From NCBI RefSeq assembly GCF_001591165.1, contig NZ_BCUG01000055.1, positions 1-36,600 on the forward strand: DNA of 36,600 nucleotides. Direction: 5' to 3'. The notes beneath the pieces are model-generated. The model had not been told where the DNA came from and ran no database searches. It saw nothing but the letters and a program-made list of their open reading frames with translations. This stretch comes from Thauera butanivorans NBRC 103042 (GTDB lineage Bacteria; Pseudomonadota; Gammaproteobacteria; Burkholderiales; Rhodocyclaceae). Both the position numbers and the translations under genes were made by a program. Within the stretch, counting starts at the first letter, position 1, and every line of letters starts with the position of its first letter. Below, one piece after another: positions 26,209 through 33,259 of this stretch.

Positions 26209-26879
26209 ACGCACATTGGGACTGGAACTACGTCCATGAGATCCTGCCGATTCTCGGCGAGGCCGCGCTGATCACGCTGCAGGCCACGCTGCTCGGCTTC
26301 GCCCTCGCGCTGGTGATCGGCCTCGTCCTCGCCGTCTGCCGCATGGCGGCCAATCCGCTGGTACGCCATGCCGCCGCCGCGGTGGTGGAGTTCATCCGCT
26401 CGACGCCGCTGCTGATCCAGATCTTCTTCCTGTACTACGGCCTGCCGGAATTCGGCCTCGCGCTCGACGCCATGCTGGCCGGCCTGATCGCGATCGGCCT
26501 GCACTACGGCGCCTACTGCGCCGAGGTCTATCGCGCCGGCATCGACAACGTGCCGCGCGGGCAGTGGGAAGCCGCGGCCGCGCTGAACCTGCCGCCGCAG
26601 GCCACCTTCCGCCGCATCATCCTGCCGCAGGCCATTCCGCCGATCGTGCCCGCCCTGGGCAACTACCTGGTCGCGCTGTTCAAGGAAACGCCGCTGCTGT
26701 CGGCGATCGGCGTGCTGGAGCTGATGCAGACGGCAAAGATCCTCGGCTCCGAGAGCTTCCAGTACACCGAGCCGATCACGCTGGTCGGCCTCTACTTCCT
26801 CGTCTTCAGCCTGCTTGCGAGCGCGCTGATCCGGCTCCTCGAACGCCGCCTCGGCGTGCGCGCCGCTCCCCGGTCATGA
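26205..26879 (+). CDS. ehuD: ectoine/hydroxyectoine ABC transporter permease (EhuD)
   Basis: Second permease, 224 residues, of the same family as EhuC. It has about five helices, with the block LTLQATLLGFALALVIGLVL (shown as helices near the N-terminus), the conserved FIRSTPLLIQIFFLYYGLP typical of amino-acid permeases, and the EAA loop GIDNVPRGQWEAAAALNLPP with RRIILPQAIPP. The start ATG at 26205 overlaps the ehuC stop (ATGA), after a GGAGG ribosome site inside ehuC. The C-terminus overlaps ehuA. Confidence 0.9.
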   Translation: MNAHWDWNYVHEILPILGEAALITLQATLLGFALALVIGLVLAVCRMAANPLVRHAAAAVVEFIRSTPLLIQIFFLYYGLPEFGLALDAMLAGLIAIGLHYGAYCAEVYRAGIDNVPRGQWEAAAALNLPPQATFRRIILPQAIPPIVPALGNYLVALFKETPLLSAIGVLELMQTAKILGSESFQYTEPITLVGLYFLVFSLLASALIRLLERRLGVRAAPRS

Positions 26880-27676
26880 ACGAATCCCCCGCCTCCTCAT
26901 CCGAAACACCGATGGTGCGCTTCGAGCGCGTCTCCAAGCGCTACGGCGCGCTCACGGTGCTCGACCAGCTCGATCTCGACGTCGCCAGCGGCGAGAAAGT
27001 CGCCATCATCGGCCCGTCCGGCTCGGGCAAGACCACGGTGCTGCGGGTGCTGATGGCGCTCGAGCGCATCGACGACGGCGTGATCCACATCGACGGCGAG
27101 CCGCTCACCCACATGCCGCAGGGCGACGGCCTGGTGCCGGCCGACGCCCGCCATCTGCGCAAGATGCGCAGCCACATCGGCATGGTGTTCCAGCACTTCA
27201 ACCTGTTCCCGCACATGAGCGCGGTACAGAACTGCATGGAAGCACCGATGAGCGTGCTCGGCCTCGGCAAGGAAGAGGCCCACACGCGCGCCGCCGAATT
27301 GCTGACCATGGTCGGGCTGGCCGACAAACTCGACCACCATCCCGCCCAGCTGTCCGGCGGCCAGCAGCAGCGCGTGGCGATCGCCCGTGCGCTGGCGATG
27401 CGCCCGCGCGTGATGCTGTTCGACGAAGTCACTTCGGCGCTCGATCCCGAGCTGTGCGGCGAAGTGCTGAACGTGATCCGCGAGCTGGGTTCGGCGCATC
27501 AGCTCACGATGCTGATGGTGACCCACCAGATGGGCTTCGCACGCGAATTCGCCGACCGCGTCTGCTTCTTCGACGCCGGGCGCATCGCCGAACAGGGCAG
27601 TCCCGAGGAACTGTTCGGCAACCCGCAGCACGAGCGTACGCAGCAGTTCCTGCGCGCCGTCATGGAAGCGATCTGA
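26876..27676 (+). CDS. ehuA: ectoine/hydroxyectoine ABC transporter ATP-binding protein (EhuA)
   Basis: The ATPase of the importer (266 residues), of the HisP/GlnQ polar amino-acid family. Motifs are Walker A GPSGSGKTTVL, Q-loop GMVFQHFNLFPHMSA, signature LSGGQQQRVAIARALA, Walker B VMLFDEVTSALDPEL, and H-loop TLMVTHQMGFAREFADR. The ATG at 26876 overlaps the ehuD stop (ATGA). It is the last gene of the ect/ehu operon and converges with the TlpA-like gene 9 bp downstream; a weak ATCCC/GGGAT stem with a run of T lies between. Confidence 0.92.
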   Translation: MNESPASSSETPMVRFERVSKRYGALTVLDQLDLDVASGEKVAIIGPSGSGKTTVLRVLMALERIDDGVIHIDGEPLTHMPQGDGLVPADARHLRKMRSHIGMVFQHFNLFPHMSAVQNCMEAPMSVLGLGKEEAHTRAAELLTMVGLADKLDHHPAQLSGGQQQRVAIARALAMRPRVMLFDEVTSALDPELCGEVLNVIRELGSAHQLTMLMVTHQMGFAREFADRVCFFDAGRIAEQGSPEELFGNPQHERTQQFLRAVMEAI

Positions 27677-27685
27677 TCCCGTTTT

Positions 27686-28510
27686 TCAGGGATTGGGAGC
27701 CTGCCCGAACCGGCGCATCAGCGTGCTCCTGAGGCTGGCGGTCGTCAGTTCGCCCATGTGGGTATCCACCAGCCTTCCTTGTTCATCGAAGAACAAGGTG
27801 GTGGGCAGGCCGCGCGAACCGAAGACCTGCATGGCCTGGGACGAGGGGTCGAGCAGCACATCCTTGAGCCTCAAGCGCTCGCCTTGCAGGAAAGCGAGCG
27901 CCTGCTGCGCACTTTCTCCCTGGTTGAGCATGACGAAGGCGACCTGCGGGAAATCCTGCTGCGCCTGCTCGAACACCGGCATCTCGCGGCGGCAAGGCGG
28001 GCACCAGCTCGCCCACAGGTTGAGCACGACCGGCCGCCCTGCATAAGCACTCAAGCTGAGCGGCCGGGCATCGAGCGTGCTCACCTGCACGTCGGGCAGC
28101 GGCGGCCCGGATTGGTGCAGCAGCGCCAGCACCCCGCCGCCGGCGAACCAGCCCAGCACGCCCGCCGCGATGCCCGCGACCACGGGGACGCGCAGCGCGG
28201 ACATCGTGCGGCTTCGCCACCAGACGAACAGCAGGGCCGCGACAACGCCGATCCACCAGGTGAAACCGCCGTCGCCGATGGCGATCATGGAAGCCGGCGC
28301 CGCGGCGTATTCTTCCCACCACTGCACGATGTAGCCCAGACGGGCGGCCAGCACGCCCCAGAACACGCTGTCGAGCAGCAAACCGCCAGCCGCCTTCTTG
28401 CACGCCCCGTCCGGCAAGCGCCTGGCGACCAGCCGTGCCACTGCCCAGGCCAGCAGCACGGCGCCAAAGACGATGACGGCACGAACCGGAAACGGGCCGA
28501 TGCCGATCAT
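27686..28510 (-). CDS. membrane-anchored TlpA-type thioredoxin with degenerate Lgt-like N-terminus (first copy)
   Basis: A 274-residue inner-membrane protein. Residues 1-135 hold several hydrophobic helices that resemble prolipoprotein diacylglyceryl transferase (Lgt): IGPFPVRAV, then GVLAARLGYIVQWWEEY, P-x5-IGDGGF and a following helix. The Lgt catalytic HGG box is missing, so enzymatic activity is unlikely and this part is probably an anchor. Residues 140-274 form a periplasmic thioredoxin domain of the TlpA/ResA type with active site WASWCPPCRREMP. It probably reduces disulfides or metal-binding cysteines outside the membrane. Its neighbour at 28651-29487 is a paralogue on the opposite strand. 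It overlaps a small upstream ORF by ATGA. Confidence 0.82.
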   Translation of the reverse strand: MIGIGPFPVRAVIVFGAVLLAWAVARLVARRLPDGACKKAAGGLLLDSVFWGVLAARLGYIVQWWEEYAAAPASMIAIGDGGFTWWIGVVAALLFVWWRSRTMSALRVPVVAGIAAGVLGWFAGGGVLALLHQSGPPLPDVQVSTLDARPLSLSAYAGRPVVLNLWASWCPPCRREMPVFEQAQQDFPQVAFVMLNQGESAQQALAFLQGERLRLKDVLLDPSSQAMQVFGSRGLPTTLFFDEQGRLVDTHMGELTTASLRSTLMRRFGQAPNP

Positions 28511-28632
28511 GTCGCAACTGCTTCATTCAAGCCGCAGAGGAAGGCATGCATGTCGGAGCCGTGTGCCCGTTCCCTGCGTGCCAGGGCGTTTTCACGTACG
28601 CTGGACGGGGAGATGATCTGGATGTGTTGCAT
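28507..28632 (-). CDS. possible 41-residue small protein translationally coupled to the TlpA-like gene
   Basis: A short ORF begins at ATG 28632 (MQHIQIISPSSVRENALARR) and ends in TGA that overlaps the start of the TlpA-like gene (ATGA). The overlap is the usual sign of coupled translation. The product is hydrophilic, has no signal peptide, and matches no family that I recognise. It lies in the 140-bp interval between two divergent TlpA-like genes, so it could be a genuine leader peptide or an accident of the promoter region. Confidence 0.35.
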   Translation of the reverse strand: MQHIQIISPSSVRENALARRERAHGSDMHAFLCGLNEAVAT

Positions 28633-28650
28633 GGCATCGAAGTGTGAAAC

Positions 28651-29487
28651 ATGAATCCGGTACAGCATATCGGCTCCCTGGCATTGCCATGGCCCCTGCT
28701 GCTCGCCGCGGGAGCCGCGGCCCTGGGTTTGGCGGTCGGCATGGTTCTGGACCGGCGCCAGGCCGCCGGGTTCTGGGCGATGGCCTGGCGGGTGCTGCTG
28801 GTCACGCTGCTTGCCGCGCGGCTGGCTTTCGTGTTCGAGTACCGCGAGGCCTTCCTGCAGGCGCCGCTGGACATCCTGGACATCCGCGACGGCGGCTGGA
28901 ACGGCCAGATCGGCGTGATCGCGGGCTGGCTCTACGCCCTGGCGCTGATGCGCAGGCAGCCATCCGTGCGCAGGCCACTGATGGCCGGCATGGGCAGCAG
29001 CACCGCCGCCTGGGTGCTCAGCTCCATGGCCTTGCTGGTGCACGCGGGCAACGACATCCGCCTTGCTGCGGCCACCGCCCGGACCCTGGACGGCACGCAG
29101 ATCGAGCTGCAGTCCTTCTCGGGCAAGCCGACCGTCGTCAATCTCTGGGCCACCTGGTGCCCGCCGTGCCGGCGCGAAATGCCCTTGCTGCAACAGGCGC
29201 AGATCGAGCATCCACGGGTTCATTTCGTCTTCCTGAACCAGGGCGAGCCTGCCGAGGAAGTGCGGCGCTTCCTTGCCAGCCGGCAGCTCGAGCTGAGCCA
29301 CGTGCTGCTCGACCCCAAAGGCCGGGCAGGCGCGAACCTGGGCGGGCAGACGGGCTTGCCCACCACGCTGTTCTTCGATGCCCGGGGACGCTTGAGCGCA
29401 CGCTACGTGGGCGAGCTTTCCCACGAGACGCTGGAGCAGATGCTGGCCTCAACCGGCGCCCGTCACGCTCCCGCGGCAGCGCGGTGA
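28651..29487 (+). CDS. membrane-anchored TlpA-type thioredoxin with degenerate Lgt-like N-terminus (second copy)
   Basis: A 278-residue paralogue of the protein at 27686-28510, in divergent orientation. The membrane half contains LAARLAFVFEYREAF, P-x5-IRDGGWN and further helices, again without an Lgt HGG box. The periplasmic thioredoxin half has WATWCPPCRREMPLLQQAQ and, later, GLPTTLFFDARGRL, the cis-proline segment. The two copies share the same domain order and active-site context, so they arose by duplication of one fusion gene. It may support cytochrome c or copper-protein assembly. It ends 109 bp before the end of the sensor kinase gene. Confidence 0.82.
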   Translation: MNPVQHIGSLALPWPLLLAAGAAALGLAVGMVLDRRQAAGFWAMAWRVLLVTLLAARLAFVFEYREAFLQAPLDILDIRDGGWNGQIGVIAGWLYALALMRRQPSVRRPLMAGMGSSTAAWVLSSMALLVHAGNDIRLAAATARTLDGTQIELQSFSGKPTVVNLWATWCPPCRREMPLLQQAQIEHPRVHFVFLNQGEPAEEVRRFLASRQLELSHVLLDPKGRAGANLGGQTGLPTTLFFDARGRLSARYVGELSHETLEQMLASTGARHAPAAAR

Positions 29488-29596
29488 CTACCGCCGGTTG
29501 TGCTCAAAGGCCGCCGGGCCGGAGCGCGAGGCCGTGAGCTCCGATCGTCGAGTGCGCAGTTCGGCGACGGAAGCACCGCGACGGAAGCCCCCCGGT

Positions 29597-30937
29597 TCAG
29601 GCTGCGGGCGGGCTCAGCGGCACGACAACGCGTGCGATGGTGCCGCCGCCGGGGCGAGCAAGGAAATCCAGCCCCCCGCCGTGGTGCTCGACCGCCGCGT
29701 GCGCCAGCATCAGCCCGACGCCCATGCCTTCGGCGTGGCTGCCGAGCGGAGCATGGCGCGCTGCCTCGAGCCGCACGCCGTCGATGCCGGGGCCGCAATC
29801 CAGCACCTCGATCCGCAGCATGCCGCCGTCCGGCGCGGCATGCATTTCCACCTCGGTGCCGGCCCGGCCCGCCGCCGCGTTGGCGTTGGCCGCGTTGTCG
29901 ATGAGGTTCTGCAGCGCTTCGGCCAGGCTCGCGTCGGCAACGAGGCTGAGCGCGGACAGTTCGGGCGCGATGTCCAGCCGCAAGCCGGCTTCCGGGCGCA
30001 GGCGCTGCCAGCGCGCCGCCGCGGCGCGCAGCCATGGTCCGGCGTATTCCGCCCCGCCGCCTTCGGCGCGCAGCTGGCCGGCCTCGCGCGTCAGGCTGTT
30101 GAGGATGCCCCGGCAGTGCTCCAGCTGCTCGCGCATCAGGCCGAGGTCTTCGCGCACGCCGGCATCCAGGTCCTGTCGCCGCAGCAGCTCATCGGTCAGG
30201 ATGCGCAGCGTGCCGAGCGGCGTCCCCAGCCGGTGCGCGGCACCTGCGGCCAGATTGCCCAGGCCAACGACGTAGGCGTCGCGCGCCCGCGCGGCGCGCG
30301 CCTCGGCCAGCGCGGCCTCGCCTTTCGCCAGTTCGGCATTGAGCCTGACGATGAACCACACCACGGTTGCCGCAGCCAGCGCGAAGCTGATCCACATGCC
30401 GGCGAGATGCCAGCGCATCGCGGTGGCGGCATCGGCCAGATGCACCGGCCAATGGAACTCCCACAGCACCGCGTAGACGCCGACCGCCACCGCCGCCAGC
30501 AGCCAGGCCTGGCGCGCCGGCAGGACCGACGCCCCCACCGCCACCACCGGCAGCAGCAACGAAATGGCGGGGTTGGTGACACCGCCGCCGAAATACAGGA
30601 AAGCGCCCCAGCCGAGCAGGTCGAACAGCAACTGCACGCAGGCGCCGCCATGCCCGTCGAGCCAGCGCACCGGACCGGCAAGCAGGAGCAGGTTCGCCAG
30701 CGCGAGGATCAGCGCCACGCCCAGCAGCGGCTGCACGGGATGGAGCGGCGCCAGCAGCGGAAACACCAGCACCGCCATCGCCACCATCGCGGAGAACGAC
30801 AGCCAGCGCAGGTGCAGCAGGCGGCGACCGCCGGTGCGCAGCGCGGCGATCTCGGGCTCGGCAGTTGCAGCGCCGGCGGGCTGCAGCTCCGTGGCAGCGG
30901 GCAGCGGGGTGTCGGGCGGGCGGTACGGCCGGTTCAT
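29597..30937 (-). CDS. regB: RegB/PrrB/RoxS-type redox sensor histidine kinase
   Basis: A 446-residue sensor kinase. Six hydrophobic helices (about residues 40-200) include GGGVTNPA, which matches the RegB ubiquinone-binding motif GGxxNPF except for the last residue. The H-box with H235 is AAHRLGTPLGTL, characteristic of the RegB family. Exactly 40 residues downstream is C275 (LEHCRGIL), the position of the redox-active Cys of Rhodobacter RegB (H225/C265). N and G boxes (NLIDNAANAN, DCGPGIDG, GMGVGLMLAHA) complete the ATPase. It would phosphorylate the RegA at 20404-20946. It is divergent from nosZ, with a 213-bp shared promoter region. Confidence 0.92.
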   Translation of the reverse strand: MNRPYRPPDTPLPAATELQPAGAATAEPEIAALRTGGRRLLHLRWLSFSAMVAMAVLVFPLLAPLHPVQPLLGVALILALANLLLLAGPVRWLDGHGGACVQLLFDLLGWGAFLYFGGGVTNPAISLLLPVVAVGASVLPARQAWLLAAVAVGVYAVLWEFHWPVHLADAATAMRWHLAGMWISFALAAATVVWFIVRLNAELAKGEAALAEARAARARDAYVVGLGNLAAGAAHRLGTPLGTLRILTDELLRRQDLDAGVREDLGLMREQLEHCRGILNSLTREAGQLRAEGGGAEYAGPWLRAAAARWQRLRPEAGLRLDIAPELSALSLVADASLAEALQNLIDNAANANAAAGRAGTEVEMHAAPDGGMLRIEVLDCGPGIDGVRLEAARHAPLGSHAEGMGVGLMLAHAAVEHHGGGLDFLARPGGGTIARVVVPLSPPAA

Positions 30938-30994
30938 TCGATCGAAATCCAGTTGCAGGAGAGTCCAGATACGGTCAGGGCATGACGAACATCC

Positions 30995-31036
30995 TTAACA
31001 CAGATCAAGGATCGCAGTTCTGGCCCGATCTAGAGT
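30995..31036 (+). promoter_or_regulatory. putative FNR/DNR-class II promoter of nosZ
   Basis: TTAACACAGATCAA at 30995-31008 matches TTGAT-N4-ATCAA with a perfect right half. A -10-like TAGAGT lies at 31031-31036, its centre 32 bp from the box centre, the geometry of a class-II (-41.5) activator promoter. Transcription would start near 31043, leaving a leader of about 107 bases before nosZ. On the opposite strand the same region serves regB. Confidence 0.65.
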
Positions 31037-31150
31037 CTCCCTGCGACAAAACGCCACAGGGCATCTTGTCAGAGGCATCCATTCCGCGCACAGGCGGGGC
31101 TCGGGTGTCCGGACGAACACCGATCAAGCCAGAACGGGAGCGACACGATC

Positions 31151-33106
31151 ATGAATGAAGTAGTGAAGATGGACCAGGCCGGTACGATGCCCGACCCGAG
31201 CCGCCGCAAGTTCCTCAACACCGCCGCCTTCGCCGGCCTGGCCGGTGCCGGCCTGTCGGTCGGGCTTTCGGCATGCAACAACGAATCCGCCCCTGCCGCT
31301 GCGTCCGCCCCGGCGGCCGCACCCGCGCCTGCTGCGACCCCGGCCGCCGCACACAGTTCGGTCCACCTGGCCCCGGGCGAGCTCGACACCTACTACGGTC
31401 TGTGGAGCGGCGGCCACACCGGCGACTTCCGTGTGCTCGGCCTGCCGTCCGGGCGCGAACTGCACCGCGTGCCATGCTTCGTGCCCGACGCGCTGGTGGG
31501 CTGGGGCATCACCAACGAATCGAAAGCCGTCATGGGCACCAAGCCCGACGGCAGCCTGCGCTACACCGTCGGCGACACCCACCACACCCATGCCTCCTAC
31601 AAGGACGGCAACTACGACGGCCGCTATGCCTGGATCAACGACAAGATCAACAGCCGCATCGCCCGCATCCGGCTCGACTACCTGGTGTGCGACAAGATCA
31701 CCCAACTGCCCAACGTGCAGGGCTTCCACGGCATCTTCCCGGACAAGCGCGACCCGGTCGACCCCGCCATCAACTACACCACCCGCGTGTTCTGCGGCGC
31801 CGAGTTCCATACTCCGCTGCCGAATGACGGCCGTGACATCGACTCGCCGGAACAATACCGCGCGCTCTTCAGCTGCGTCGATGCCGAGACCATGGAGGTC
31901 CGCTGGCAGGTTCTGATCGACGGCAACTGCGACCTCGTCGCAACCTCGTACGACGGCAAGCTCGCCGCCTCGAACCAGTACAACACCGAAGGCGGCTACC
32001 ACTATGAAGGCATGATGTCGGCCGAACGCGACGCCTGCATCTTCTTCAACATCGGCCGCATCGAGCAGGCGGTCAAGGACGGCAAGTTCACCACCTACGG
32101 CGCCTCCAAGGTGCCGGTGGTCGATGGCACCAAGGCAGCCAACGCCGACCCCACGACCGCGCTGGTCGCCTATGTGTCCGTGCCGAAGAACCCGCACGGG
32201 GTCAACGCCAGCCCGGACGGCAAGTACTTCATCTGCGCCGGCAAGCTGTCGCCGACCGGCACCGTGATCGAACTCGCCAAGGTGCTGGACTGGTTCGACG
32301 GCAAGCTCGACGACGTCGACAAGGCCATCGTCGCCGAAGTCGAACTCGGCCTCGGCCCGCTGCACACCGCCTTCGACGGCCGCGGCAACGCCTACACCAC
32401 GCTGTTCCTCGACAGCCAGATCGTGAAGTGGAACGTCGATGCGGCAATCAAGTTCCACGCTGGCGACACCAACGTGCAATACGTCGTCGATCGCCTGGAC
32501 GTGCATTACCAGCCCGGCCACATCAACGCCTCGCAGTCCGAGACCATGTTCGCCGACGGCAAGTGGCTGTGCGTGGGTTGCAAGTTCTCCAAGGACCGCT
32601 TCCTGCCGGTCGGCCCGCTGCACGCCGAAACCGAGCAACTGGTCGATATCTCGGGCGAGAAGATGGTGCTGATGGCCGACCACCCGGTCCGCCCCGAGCC
32701 GCACGACTTCATCATCTTCAAGCGCGAGCTGCTGCAACCGAAGCAGGTCTATGACCTCGGCGACTTCCCGAACGCGGTCAAGGATCCGAAGGAAGCCGGC
32801 GTGTTCCGCGACGGCAACAAGGTCACGGTCAAGATCACCTCGCTGGCGCCGGCCTTCGAGCCGCGCGAGTTCAGGGTCAAGGTCGGCGACGAAGTCACCA
32901 TCATCCTGACCAACCTGGACAAGATCGAGGATCTGACCCACGGCTTCGCGATCCCGAACTACAACGTCAACTTCATCGTCAATCCGCAGGAAACCAAGTC
33001 GGTCACCTTCACCGCCGACAAACCGGGCGTGTTCTGGTGCTACTGCACGCACTTCTGCCATGCGCTGCACCTGGAAATGCGCAGCCGCATGATCGTCGAA
33101 GCCTGA
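31151..33106 (+). CDS. nosZ: nitrous oxide reductase, clade I, Tat-exported (NosZ)
   Basis: NosZ reduces N2O to N2 in the periplasm, the last step of denitrification. The 651-residue protein begins with a twin-arginine signal DPSRRKFLN followed by a hydrophobic stretch ending in SACNN, then an Ala/Pro-rich linker. The seven-bladed propeller contributes CuZ ligands, including the His pair in DTHHTH and further His in GFHG and GPLHT. The C-terminal cupredoxin domain has the CuA ligands: His in DLTHGFAI and C-x3-C-x3-H-x2-M in CTHFCHALHLEM. The Tat signal and motif spacing place it in clade I. The ATG at 31151 has a GGGAG site 11 bp upstream; an ATG at 31169 is an alternative. Confidence 0.97.
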   Translation: MNEVVKMDQAGTMPDPSRRKFLNTAAFAGLAGAGLSVGLSACNNESAPAAASAPAAAPAPAATPAAAHSSVHLAPGELDTYYGLWSGGHTGDFRVLGLPSGRELHRVPCFVPDALVGWGITNESKAVMGTKPDGSLRYTVGDTHHTHASYKDGNYDGRYAWINDKINSRIARIRLDYLVCDKITQLPNVQGFHGIFPDKRDPVDPAINYTTRVFCGAEFHTPLPNDGRDIDSPEQYRALFSCVDAETMEVRWQVLIDGNCDLVATSYDGKLAASNQYNTEGGYHYEGMMSAERDACIFFNIGRIEQAVKDGKFTTYGASKVPVVDGTKAANADPTTALVAYVSVPKNPHGVNASPDGKYFICAGKLSPTGTVIELAKVLDWFDGKLDDVDKAIVAEVELGLGPLHTAFDGRGNAYTTLFLDSQIVKWNVDAAIKFHAGDTNVQYVVDRLDVHYQPGHINASQSETMFADGKWLCVGCKFSKDRFLPVGPLHAETEQLVDISGEKMVLMADHPVRPEPHDFIIFKRELLQPKQVYDLGDFPNAVKDPKEAGVFRDGNKVTVKITSLAPAFEPREFRVKVGDEVTIILTNLDKIEDLTHGFAIPNYNVNFIVNPQETKSVTFTADKPGVFWCYCTHFCHALHLEMRSRMIVEA

Positions 33107-33130
33107 CGATCGCACTCCGGCAACACGGAA

Positions 33131-33160
33131 CACAGGGGGCGCCAGCCCCCTGTGGCCTTT
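33131..33160 (+). terminator. hairpin terminator or mRNA-stabilising stem after nosZ
   Basis: A 10-bp perfect stem CACAGGGGGC / GCCCCCTGTG with a GCCA loop (33131-33154) lies 25 bases after the nosZ stop, followed by GCCTTT. The T run is short, so it may stabilise the nosZ message rather than fully terminate it. Confidence 0.75.
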
Positions 33161-33189
33161 CCGGGCACGCGGCACGCCCTCCGGGCAAA

Positions 33190-33231
33190 TTGATCCGCGA
33201 CAAATACAGCGCCACTCCGCTTTCCTAGACT
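33190..33231 (+). promoter_or_regulatory. putative FNR/DNR-class II promoter of nosR
   Basis: TTGATCCGCGACAA at 33190-33203 has a perfect left half of the FNR/DNR box. TAGACT at 33226-33231 is a plausible -10, its centre 32 bp from the box centre. The start would be near 33238, about 22 bases before the preferred nosR ATG at 33260. nosR thus seems to have its own promoter in addition to any read-through from nosZ. Confidence 0.65.
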
Positions 33232-33259
33232 TCATCGCAATTCACTTATGGAGAGCGCC

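Noticed and set aside
27674-27695. Hairpin between ehuA and the TlpA-like gene considered as a terminator
   Set aside because: Only a 5-bp ATCCC/GGGAT stem; too weak to list as a terminator.
30961-30975. Possible - strand -10 (TATCTG) making the nosZ FNR box bidirectional for regB
   Set aside because: The hexamer is poor and the spacing is 33 bp rather than 32; not enough to call.
31050-31065. TGCGACAAAACGCCAC resembling a RegA-type binding site in the nosZ leader
   Set aside because: RegA sites are too degenerate to judge by eye; a matrix score or footprint would be needed.
31124-33235. Very long open frame antisense to nosZ
   Set aside because: It mirrors nosZ codon structure in a GC-rich gene, has no recognisable motifs, and covers both promoter regions; nosZ is unambiguous.
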